From a virus: a stretch of 23,495 bases of DNA. Under the pieces are notes generated by a model. It was not told the DNA's origin, made no database searches, and saw nothing but the letters and a program-made list of their open reading frames with translations. How positions within the stretch are numbered: position 1 is the stretch's first letter; every line of letters starts with the position of its first letter. Where the stretch lies: IMG/VR virus record IMGVR_UViG_3300022074_000386, positions 1 to 23,495 of that record; one strand, 5' to 3'. A program made the position numbers and the translations under genes. Of the stretch, positions 15,691 to 23,073 are shown in pieces.

Positions 15691-15977
15691 GACTTCATCA
15701 GCATCACACGCATAATCTTGCCATCATCTAAAAGCATCGGCTCGCGCACCGTGTAGTTCACACTATCGACGGTCATCGTGTCGCCATGAGCTACTTCGGA
15801 GAAGTCTGCCGTCTTGACAACCACTGCATAGTCGGTTGTTAGTACTACCCCGTCAGCAATGATTTCATTAGGCGATTCAAAGTAACCCACGCTTATGGTT
15901 CCGCCTAACACCACTGGAACCGTGAAGCCTGGAGTGTCAAAAAAAGCGTTTAGATCTTCTTGAAAATCGAGTGCCAT
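15687..15977 (-). CDS. Head-tail joining protein (lambda FII-like)
   Basis: A 96-residue protein. It starts MALDFQEDLNAFFDTPGFTV and has VVLGGTISVGYFESP, a DGVVLTTDYAVVVKTADF block and VDSVNYTVREPMLLDDGKIM near the end. This is the pattern of the small FII-type head-tail connector family: an acidic N-terminal helix followed by a beta-barrel with 'dG.v..v..y.V.e...ddG'. Its ATG lies 8 bases past a GC-rich hairpin whose 3' arm contains AGGGG, so its ribosome binding site may be paired in the mRNA. It would join the portal vertex to the tail. Confidence 0.8.
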   Translation of the reverse strand: MALDFQEDLNAFFDTPGFTVPVVLGGTISVGYFESPNEIIADGVVLTTDYAVVVKTADFSEVAHGDTMTVDSVNYTVREPMLLDDGKIMRVMLMKS

Positions 15978-15985
15978 ATGAAAAT

Positions 15986-16005
15986 GCCCCTGGTTTCCCA
16001 GGGGC
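15986..16005 (-). terminator. GC-rich hairpin, possible weak terminator or translational control
   Basis: GCCCCTGG pairs perfectly with CCAGGGGC over 8 bp around a GAAA tetraloop (minus-strand reading), followed by ATTTTC. It sits 12 bases after the stop of the putative decoration gene and 8 bases before the ATG of the FII-like gene. The U tract is short, so termination would be weak. The AGGGG of the 3' arm is the best Shine-Dalgarno candidate for the next gene. Confidence 0.55.
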
Positions 16006-16017
16006 GTTGATCATGGA

Positions 16018-16395
16018 TCAGTTGTACTTCTTGCGCCCTAGTGCAGTGACGCTTACCGCACCAGCACCAGTACCACCAGCGACAGTGATGACAGCACGGG
16101 CATATCGCTTGATCTCATCGGTGTTGACGACAAGAGTTTCGACAAGCGCAGTGTTGGCAGTCGTAGTGGTGAACGCAGCATCAGTCACATCAGCAAAAGT
16201 GCTGTTGTCAGCTGAATCCTGCACCTTGACCGCATAGGTGATGCCAGAGCCGCCAGCCTCAGCATCCAAAGTCAAAGTGATGTCACCTTCATAGTCCAGA
16301 AGGTCAACGCCTGTTTCGTTGCCAGTTGCGGTGACAACGTCGTTAGGCGCAAACGACAGGACGGTCAAAGTCCGTCGAGTGTTGCCGATGCTCAT
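16018..16395 (-). CDS. Putative head decoration or capsid-associated protein
   Basis: A 125-residue protein of unassigned family. It is Thr/Ala/Val-rich and looks like one beta-sandwich: LTVLSFAPNDVVTATGNETG, then DYEGDITLTLDAEAGGSG, YAVKVQDSADNSTF, VVNTDEIKRYARAVITVAGG and a basic end (LGRKKYN). The 'v.vqdSaDnstF.dv...' block resembles phage structural proteins that bind the capsid lattice, and it lies just downstream of the capsid gene, where lambda-like phages keep decoration or head-completion genes. AGAGGA lies about 10 bases before the ATG, and it overlaps the upstream gene's stop by ATGA-type overlap. The decoration role is inferred from position and composition only. Confidence 0.7.
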   Translation of the reverse strand: MSIGNTRRTLTVLSFAPNDVVTATGNETGVDLLDYEGDITLTLDAEAGGSGITYAVKVQDSADNSTFADVTDAAFTTTTANTALVETLVVNTDEIKRYARAVITVAGGTGAGAVSVTALGRKKYN

Positions 16396-16601
16396 GATTG
16401 CTTGGTCCTCTTACGAGTAGTTGGCTTTTTCGGGGGGCAAGCCGGTGCCTCCTCTTCTGCAGGGGCATCCTCTTGCTTGTGCTCAACAGCCTTGCCGAGA
16501 CCAATTAAGGTCTCAGCATCGCTGTCATCGATTTCCAGGATGGAGCCTGCATCAGCAGGCTTACCAGAAATCATTACTGATCTGAGGATTTCGACCTTCA
16601 T
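16392..16601 (-). CDS. Small post-capsid protein, conserved type
   Basis: A 69-residue protein whose ATG overlaps the capsid stop as ATGA. Residues 1-40 (MKVEILRSVMISGKPADAG, then ILEIDDSDAETLIGLGKAVE) match a small family I know directly behind phage capsid or portal genes: 'MKV.iLr.v...g..v..G.v.e..d.da..Li..GkA'. The rest is a disordered acidic then Pro/Lys/Arg-rich tail (AEEEAPACPPKKPTTRKRT). It occupies the position of lambda FI, which assists DNA packaging, but sequence alone does not show that function. Confidence 0.75.
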   Translation of the reverse strand: MKVEILRSVMISGKPADAGSILEIDDSDAETLIGLGKAVEHKQEDAPAEEEAPACPPKKPTTRKRTKQS

Positions 16602-19111
16602 CAGGTGGCGAAACAGAATGCACCAGGCTGTTTAACAGCAAAGTCGACGTCCTGCAACGCAATGATACGAACCGTACCAGCGGTAGCACCTGCATAAGGA
16701 TCAACAGTCAGGTCCAGGCCAGACCACATCGCCATGATCAGCTGTGAGAAGTCGCCAAACAGCGCATCATTGTTCGACAGCTGATTAGACACGGTCACGG
16801 GGTAGCCGTTGATCTCGTTATCGGAGAACACGAACTCACCGCTGCCTGCATCCTTCTTGGTGCTCTTCAGAGCGCCGCGAGCAGAAGCGTTGATGATGTA
16901 GCGCAAGCTGCCAGCGTCAGCATTTGCCACAGCAACATCGGTCTCCATACCGATGTACTCGTCAAATGTGCCAAAGCTGGTCAAGGACTGAGTGCCGATG
17001 CCAGTAGTGTTGATAATGCCCAAAGGCTGGTTGGAAGAACCAGAGCCATTTAAGCCAACACGATCAAGCTCAAGAGCAAGAGACTTGGCGAGGTCATCAC
17101 GGACCATTGCCTCAACGCTGATGTCAGATTGAAGCAGAAGCTTTCTGCTGAAATCCGTGAAAGCGCCGCACGTCTTTGGCGAAAGATTCACCTGCTCAAT
17201 AGTTTGCTGAGATTCGGTGGGCGAAGACCCCTCGCCTACCCAGTAAGCAGAACTCGAGCCCGACTGCTTAGGAATTGAGATGTTGCCGTTGATGCCACTC
17301 AAGGTGGTCATTCCAGCGCCAGCTAGTGCAAGGCGATTGCGCAGTAACTCAATGAAATCGCCTGACAGCAGAACATCGTCGACAAGATTTCCACCAGCGG
17401 TTGCAACACCAACTGTCAAGTCACGACGCAGCACCTCATTAGGCACCACAATGCCGTTTGAGGCACGATCGTACTTTTTAGCAGCCTCGCGTCCTACCTC
17501 AATTTCAAACTCAGCTGCCTTGCGAGCCTGTGCGTCGCCAGGGCTTGCCAAGTGATTCAGTGCGCGAATGAAGCTGAAGCGCTTGACTTCTTTCTGAGAC
17601 AGACCGACATCATTAGAAGTGACGTCGGCAGAACGGATAGGTTGTTCCACTTGACGAGTTCCGATTTTTTCGAGAAATGCAGCGCGAGCTTCGTCAATGG
17701 AGCTATCTCCATCAACCAACTCACGGGCTAGGTCTGCCATACGGTGTTGAGAACCGAGAGCATTGATAGCGGCAACGCGGTCTTTCTCGGCCTTTTTGGC
17801 CTCCGACCGAATCACCTCCAAGTTGGGAGTTTGTTCTTCCATCACAGGAGTGGGTGTAGATGCGGTGGTGACCGCTGAGCGATTTTCCTGTTTTGCAACA
17901 GGAGCTTCGTCCACAATAGTAGTGTCCGCAGGTTGTGAAGATTCAGGTGCAGCAGGCTCTTCTGAAAGAAGCGAGCGTCCGATACCAATTGTTGGATCAG
18001 CAGGAATTGAAACAAGGCTCAATTCATGTGGTGTCCAGCTAGTAGCAAGCATTCCTTCTTCGCGCTGCTCAACCTCATCGATCGAATAGCCAAACGAAAT
18101 ACCGCGCAAGATGCCGTCTTTAACGTCATCTAAGTACTGTTTGGCAAATTCAGAGCGCGAAAAGCGGATTTTGGCGTATGCACGCTTTTTGCCGTCATCG
18201 AGATAAGCCCTCTCTACAACACCTAGAACTTTGTCTGGATTGTGGTTGAACAGGAATGGCGCTCCGTCATTAAGACGCATGAAGTTAGGCGCCTTACTGT
18301 CGTGGCTCAGTATCTCAGTGCCGAAGTACCGCGTGACTGGGTACTCAGAGCTAAACGGAAACTCAAAAGTCCGCTCATCAATGCTGCGGATCTCGGTTGC
18401 CTCAGTACGCTGCATGCGCTCGCCAACCACTGAACGCTTTTCCTCCGGCTCTTCAGCGCGGATTGCGGCGATTTTGGTCAGCGTGCTGAACTTATGCCCG
18501 ACCTTGCGATCGGTTGCTTCCTTGTCCCGATAGAGCGTGATCAGTGCAGCAGGATCATCTTCTGTGCCAGTGATCGTAAAAGACGAGTCAGGCACATCAA
18601 TGCTGCCGTCACGCACGATGCGATCGATACGACCCTCGGCGCGGCCACCTGATGAATTCCAAGAGACAAAGTCTCCTGTCTTTAGAGCGTCAGGTGCCGC
18701 TCTTTCCTGTTCTTGCGCCATAGGGTCAAAGAGTTCTTCCCCATTATTGCTAATAAGTTGTCTACCCTCACGCGCTTTTTTAATTCGCTTTGAGCGGGCG
18801 TCAGACCAAGACTTGCCAGCATCTCCACCCCATGCAGCCCAAGCAACCCTGCCATTGCTCGGATACCCATCCTCTCCTGGGCTAAAGCCCTTGCCCTGCT
18901 TATCCACCTCATGCCTCGCGAACCAAGCGGACATGCTCACAACAGTGTCTGCACTTAGCTCATTGCCGCTCAAAATCTGACTAGCGCGAGTGCGTGCAAC
19001 ATCTGTGCCACCACCCTCACCTTCTGACTTCCAATCGCGATAACGCTGTGCTTCAGCCCTCATGCCGTCATTTGGCATGAGGTCAATGTCAACTCCGTTT
19101 ACGTTTGCCAT
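16601..19111 (-). CDS. Prohead protease - scaffold - major capsid fusion protein
   Basis: 836 residues from ATG 19111, where the conserved N-terminus begins; an upstream ATG at 19174 would add 21 Cys/Pro-rich residues inside the portal gene. Five parts are visible. Residues 1-116: a small conserved domain (MPNDGMRAEAQR, FARHEVDK, SPGEDGYPS, WAAWGGDAG). About 142-215: a DUF2945/Tudor-like domain (KTGDFVSWNSSGG, then VGHKFSTLTKI). About 240-385: HK97-type prohead serine protease with likely catalytic His290 (LFNHNPDKVLG) and Ser365 (ELSLVSIPADP). About 425-500: a charged helical linker/scaffold. About 505-836: HK97-fold major capsid protein (SGDFIELLRNRL, then KLLLQSDISVEAMVRDDLA). The capsid part would be released by self-processing, but in a precursor this size the cleavage scheme is unclear. 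It overlaps the portal by 23 bases. Confidence 0.9.
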   Translation of the reverse strand: MANVNGVDIDLMPNDGMRAEAQRYRDWKSEGEGGGTDVARTRASQILSGNELSADTVVSMSAWFARHEVDKQGKGFSPGEDGYPSNGRVAWAAWGGDAGKSWSDARSKRIKKAREGRQLISNNGEELFDPMAQEQERAAPDALKTGDFVSWNSSGGRAEGRIDRIVRDGSIDVPDSSFTITGTEDDPAALITLYRDKEATDRKVGHKFSTLTKIAAIRAEEPEEKRSVVGERMQRTEATEIRSIDERTFEFPFSSEYPVTRYFGTEILSHDSKAPNFMRLNDGAPFLFNHNPDKVLGVVERAYLDDGKKRAYAKIRFSRSEFAKQYLDDVKDGILRGISFGYSIDEVEQREEGMLATSWTPHELSLVSIPADPTIGIGRSLLSEEPAAPESSQPADTTIVDEAPVAKQENRSAVTTASTPTPVMEEQTPNLEVIRSEAKKAEKDRVAAINALGSQHRMADLARELVDGDSSIDEARAAFLEKIGTRQVEQPIRSADVTSNDVGLSQKEVKRFSFIRALNHLASPGDAQARKAAEFEIEVGREAAKKYDRASNGIVVPNEVLRRDLTVGVATAGGNLVDDVLLSGDFIELLRNRLALAGAGMTTLSGINGNISIPKQSGSSSAYWVGEGSSPTESQQTIEQVNLSPKTCGAFTDFSRKLLLQSDISVEAMVRDDLAKSLALELDRVGLNGSGSSNQPLGIINTTGIGTQSLTSFGTFDEYIGMETDVAVANADAGSLRYIINASARGALKSTKKDAGSGEFVFSDNEINGYPVTVSNQLSNNDALFGDFSQLIMAMWSGLDLTVDPYAGATAGTVRIIALQDVDFAVKQPGAFCFAT

Positions 19112-20630
19112 TGCTCCGCTTGCGGGTGGGCTGTGGGTCTTCTGATTCAAGCAAGGACAGCTGCATGTCCTCATCAGTCAAGTCAAGGTCCTTGTCTAGC
19201 TTGATGCCAGCCTCTTGAGCGATTTGCTGCTCACGAGCCAGCTCTGAGACATTGTCGTCAAAATCGCCGCCAGAGTAAGCAATGACTTGTGACTTAGTCA
19301 TGTAACCGGCCTGCTCGGCCTCCCTGTAAGCCTTGACTTCTTTCAAGGGGTCAACCCAGCTCCAACCACGCGGCATCCACCGAGGCGATAAATACCTCTC
19401 TGGACGCAGCTCATAGTCAGGAAAGTTGCAATAGCCGCTTAGCACCGCAAGGTTCAGCCACTCGCGGAACACCCGCATATGCATATTGTCAATCAAATAC
19501 TTCTGCACAACACGCCAGTGCTCACGATCCTCGAGCAGTGACAATCGTGAGCTGCTGTAGTTCGTATCACTAAAGTCGCGAGACAACGTTTCATAAGAAC
19601 AACCGAAGCCTGACGCAAAACGTCTGACCTTGTTTTTAACGAACATCTCAAACTGCTGATCTGGAGAGTCAATGTCTGGTACAGAAACAGTTTCGCCAGG
19701 CGAAAGGTATTTAAAAGTGCCAGGCTCAAATTCACTTATGCGTTGATTATTTTCTATATCGTCAGGGACCAGCTCTCCCTCGTTATTTGTAATAAATCCC
19801 ATGATACTTGCGCCCGCACGAGCGCGAATTACCGCTGCTTCTTCATAGCCTTGCAGCTGGTGTGCATCCGCCATCACGCTGTGGAACCACGGCACACCTC
19901 TGTTCTGACCTGGCCTTTCAGGCATAAACAGATGAATAACATCATCTGCAGGCAAGAAAACATGCTTAATTCCTGGCGATGGATTGCCTTGTAAAAATGT
20001 ATCACCAGGGTGACGTGTCAAGATCGCATAACGAACAGGACGACCCCACTCATTAACTTCAACACCATTACGCCACTCATTCCCAGCAGCCAGCGTGTCA
20101 CCTTGATAACTCTCGTCTAAAAAATCACTTTCGACCATCTGCAGCGCCAATGGCACCTTCGACTCGCCAAAGGCACGGCGCACAATTCTGAACATCGCCT
20201 CGCCTGATTCGCACATAGCGCCAGCAGCAAGCCACTCAAAATCATGAAAGCTATACCTGCCAGCGCAATCACAAGCATTCGGCCTAGTCCAATAGGACCA
20301 CTTCGCCTCAATTTCAGCGTTGATCCTGTTGTCTCGCTTGCTTCCGCGTAACTGCAGCACCTGAGATTGAAGCTTGATGCCAGTGCCGATCACATTAATC
20401 TGCGTAGTACGTTTCGCTTGACGCGCATATGGATTGTTCCGCACCATCTCGCGAGAACGGTCCCGCAGTCTTCGCAAATTCCCTCGAATCTCCGCATCGG
20501 CACTCGCCTGCGTAGACATCCAATCAGATGTCAGACGCGAAACCATCGCACCTGTGTACCCACGACGGAACGTACGCGGGTTTGGCTTGCCAAAGCCAAG
20601 AAAATTTAAAATCCTTGTCCGGATACCCAT
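19089..20630 (-). CDS. B: Portal protein (lambda B family)
   Basis: A 513-residue protein. The N-terminus (LNFLGFGKPNP, then DAEIRGNLRRLRDRSREMVR) and the run NNPYARQAKRTTQINVIGTG are the classic lambda-type portal signature. DFLDESYQGD and AGNEWRNGVEVNEWGRPVRY, a helical KHVFLPADDVIHLFMPERPG stretch and RGVPWFHSVMADAHQLQGYE follow the family order. The C-terminal part has SRDFSDTNYSSSRLSLLEDR, and DPLKEVKAYREAEQAGYMTK ending in a basic NGKRKRS tail. GAGG lies 11 bases before the ATG. It would form the dodecameric DNA-entry ring on which the terminase docks. The gene runs directly into the capsid fusion, so protease, capsid and portal are co-translated. Confidence 0.95.
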   Translation of the reverse strand: MGIRTRILNFLGFGKPNPRTFRRGYTGAMVSRLTSDWMSTQASADAEIRGNLRRLRDRSREMVRNNPYARQAKRTTQINVIGTGIKLQSQVLQLRGSKRDNRINAEIEAKWSYWTRPNACDCAGRYSFHDFEWLAAGAMCESGEAMFRIVRRAFGESKVPLALQMVESDFLDESYQGDTLAAGNEWRNGVEVNEWGRPVRYAILTRHPGDTFLQGNPSPGIKHVFLPADDVIHLFMPERPGQNRGVPWFHSVMADAHQLQGYEEAAVIRARAGASIMGFITNNEGELVPDDIENNQRISEFEPGTFKYLSPGETVSVPDIDSPDQQFEMFVKNKVRRFASGFGCSYETLSRDFSDTNYSSSRLSLLEDREHWRVVQKYLIDNMHMRVFREWLNLAVLSGYCNFPDYELRPERYLSPRWMPRGWSWVDPLKEVKAYREAEQAGYMTKSQVIAYSGGDFDDNVSELAREQQIAQEAGIKLDKDLDLTDEDMQLSLLESEDPQPTRKRSNGKRKRS

Positions 20631-20632
20631 GA

Positions 20633-21208
20633 TCAGTTAAACCTCACAAACATGTTGCGTGGATTGCCGAGGCCATTTGCCATTAGCTCAGCCTGCTCTT
20701 CACGCTTAACTTCAGCTTTCAGCCGACCTTCTAGCTGAATAAGGTCTGCAAGGTCGTAACGCTTTAGGTTGCGGTTGCCAATCCTGTACTCCTGTACAGC
20801 ACCACCTGCTAACAACGTTCTTATTGCTGTCTGGACAGCCTCTAGGTCTTTCTTGGCTTGACTACGACCGTCAAATTTAAGATTGCCAGACCCTGTGTAG
20901 CTGAGACTAGCTTCAACTGTCAGGCTGCCATAGCCGAGGGTCAAGCTTTCAGCTGCTTTTGTCGCTATCGCCTGCCAATACCACGTTCCAGCGTCGAAAG
21001 CCGCAGAATCTGTGGCGCTGATCGTAAATTCCCAACCCTGGTTGTAAATAGCACCTGTTGTGTTAAAAGCAGTTGGGGCTTGATTAGTTCTCAAAAAGTA
21101 CTTAAGCGTCCACTCATCACTCTTGATGTCATTCCCAAAATTATCAGTGGTAGAGCCGTCTCTCCACTTGATGGTGTCACCAGCCCGGATCTCGCTTGGA
21201 ATGTTCAC
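20633..21208 (-). CDS. gpW-like head-tail connector with N-terminal beta domain
   Basis: 191 residues from GTG 21208, five bases after the large terminase stop; no ATG fits the conserved N-terminus. Residues 1-100 resemble a beta-rich domain seen near phage connector genes (IPSEIRAGDTIKW, then WTLKYFLRTNQAP, GWEFTISATDSAAFDAGTWY). Residues 115-180 resemble gpW (LEAVQTAIRTLLAGGAVQEY, then LKRYDLADLIQLEGRLKAEV). Lambda gpW is only about 68 residues, so this looks like a fusion of connector and an extra domain. The position between large terminase and portal is that of W in lambda. It would stabilise packaged heads and prepare tail attachment. The domain split is inference. Confidence 0.8.
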   Translation of the reverse strand: MNIPSEIRAGDTIKWRDGSTTDNFGNDIKSDEWTLKYFLRTNQAPTAFNTTGAIYNQGWEFTISATDSAAFDAGTWYWQAIATKAAESLTLGYGSLTVEASLSYTGSGNLKFDGRSQAKKDLEAVQTAIRTLLAGGAVQEYRIGNRNLKRYDLADLIQLEGRLKAEVKREEQAELMANGLGNPRNMFVRFN

Positions 21209-21213
21209 AGGGA

Positions 21214-23073
21214 CTACCAGGTTTGGACGAAATTACGGCGTTTAGGCCGCTTTTGTTGCTTAGATCCTAGCTGAGAAGCCTTATTAGGCTCATTTCGCCG
21301 CTCAAACTGATCCCAGATGCTTCTCCTGTCAAACTTCTGGTAAAGGCGGTGCAAAGCTGCGTATGCATAGACCATTTCGTCTAAAGCCTCATTAGCGCTC
21401 TGGCTCTTCTTAATCCACACTCGCTCCGGAAAACCATTTCGATATCTCAAAATTTGGCGCTCGGCCGTAATCTCAGCCAGGTACTCAGAACCGACAGTTG
21501 GATAAAAATGCAGATAACCAGGGCCAGGGTCGTTGTGCTTAAGTCGGCCGAATAACAAGCTCTTGATTCCATCAACACCCACAGGGAACAACGAAGCACC
21601 ATTTTTCATGGCTCGACCCTTGAAGTTAATGTCAACTTTGCTTGGCTTGCCTAGCGGTGGCTTGCCTTTTTGGCCCATACCTTTAATTGCAATGACGCCC
21701 ATTGCTGCACGTTCTCTTGCGTAGCCATACACCTCTTGCGTGTGGTGGCCACCTGAGTCAATGCAGCAAACCTCAATGTTTAGCTTTCGACCATCTTCTG
21801 TGTCGTAAGGATTTTGCAAGACCTCGTCTAACTGCTTCCAGACCTCTGGCCTGGACGGTGATCCATAAAGAACAACTCGATCAACCAAATACATCTCTTC
21901 ATCTCGTGCGATCCCCCACACCGACAGGCTCAGTCTGTCATCTTGACAGTCGGTCCCACAAGTAAGTAACAACACTTCAGCTGGTGGCCTGCCTTGCTTA
22001 TATGTCTCCTCTGCCGCACGCTGCAGTAATGACTCACCACTAATTTTGCTCGCATATTCGTCCTCCCAAACCTCACCTAATATTGTCTGAACGAAAGTCT
22101 TAAGTTGCTCTGCATCGTGCTTAGCATCTAAAAACTCTTCTACAAGGTTTGACCATGCTGCATTTGGTGAATAGCTGTAAGCAGCCCAAATATGAAATCC
22201 AACGTGTTTGCCATTCCCAGGCTTTGTTGCCCTCCATTCTCCTCTCTCAACCATCCACCGTTTTTTCGAGTGAGGAATCAATTCGCCGCATTTCTCACAC
22301 TCATAACATGCTGTGGACGGATCATCATCGAGCCACTTGATCTGCGGCCAGCGTAGATACTGCATATGACCACACGCAGGACAGGGGCAGAAATATCTTT
22401 GTTCATTTGACTGCTGATACATCCGCTCTATGCGACTAAAATCTTTCACTGTCGGAGTAGACCCAGACACAATCTTTCGATTCCAGTAATACTCAGTACG
22501 CCGTATCCCTAGCTTGATCTGGTCACCCTCGGAACCAGCTGACGGCGGATAGCCATCGACCTCGTCAAACAGCACGATCCGTCTGCTAACACGCCGGAAA
22601 CCACGCGGTGAGTTGGCTCCAACCAAGCTGAGAGTCCCGCCTGGAAACTGCTTTTGCAGAATCGTATTTGCTCCATCCTTTGCTTTTGCCTCGCTTACTA
22701 AACCTTTTAACGCAGGCGTATCACGAAGCATCGGTGCAATCTCTTCCTTTGAATAACCCTGCGCATCCTCGATCGTTGGTTGCACCAGCATGATTGGTGC
22801 TGGGTCTTGGTGGATGTAGTACCCAATTACATGGTTCAAAATCTTCGAGTACCCAACACGAGCTGACTTCATTACTGTCACCTGCTCGATGGCTGGATCA
22901 GATATTGCGTCCATGATTCCTTTTTGATATGGCAGCGTTCTCCAACGACCACCTTCAGCGCTCGATTCAGCGCTTAAAAACGCATGCTCATCAGCCCATT
23001 CACTCAAGCTCAGCTTCTTTGGTGGCTTGAACGCTGATAACGCTTTTTTCTCCAAGTACTGGATATTGCTCAT
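21214..23073 (-). CDS. terL: Terminase large subunit (lambda gpA family)
   Basis: A 619-residue protein. The packaging ATPase region has the gpA-type Walker A KSARVGYSK at residues 69-77, identical to what I recall for lambda gpA, and a Walker B VLFDEVD at 167-173. A zinc-knuckle-like set CPCPACG (229-235) and CYECEKCGE (256-264) follows. The nuclease part includes TCGTDCQDDRLSLSVWG near 370 and CCIDSGGHHTQEVYGYA, with conserved Asp residues of an RNase H-like fold. It ends in a basic tail (KQQKRPKRRNF). Its ATG overlaps the small-subunit stop as ATGA. It translocates DNA into the prohead and cuts it; the gpA family implies cos-type ends, which this window cannot show directly. Confidence 0.95.
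   Translation of the reverse strand: MSNIQYLEKKALSAFKPPKKLSLSEWADEHAFLSAESSAEGGRWRTLPYQKGIMDAISDPAIEQVTVMKSARVGYSKILNHVIGYYIHQDPAPIMLVQPTIEDAQGYSKEEIAPMLRDTPALKGLVSEAKAKDGANTILQKQFPGGTLSLVGANSPRGFRRVSRRIVLFDEVDGYPPSAGSEGDQIKLGIRRTEYYWNRKIVSGSTPTVKDFSRIERMYQQSNEQRYFCPCPACGHMQYLRWPQIKWLDDDPSTACYECEKCGELIPHSKKRWMVERGEWRATKPGNGKHVGFHIWAAYSYSPNAAWSNLVEEFLDAKHDAEQLKTFVQTILGEVWEDEYASKISGESLLQRAAEETYKQGRPPAEVLLLTCGTDCQDDRLSLSVWGIARDEEMYLVDRVVLYGSPSRPEVWKQLDEVLQNPYDTEDGRKLNIEVCCIDSGGHHTQEVYGYARERAAMGVIAIKGMGQKGKPPLGKPSKVDINFKGRAMKNGASLFPVGVDGIKSLLFGRLKHNDPGPGYLHFYPTVGSEYLAEITAERQILRYRNGFPERVWIKKSQSANEALDEMVYAYAALHRLYQKFDRRSIWDQFERRNEPNKASQLGSKQQKRPKRRNFVQTW

Noticed and set aside
19112-19174. ATG 19174 as start of the capsid fusion
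   Set aside because: It adds a Cys/Pro-rich stretch inside the portal gene; the conserved N-terminal domain begins at ATG 19111.
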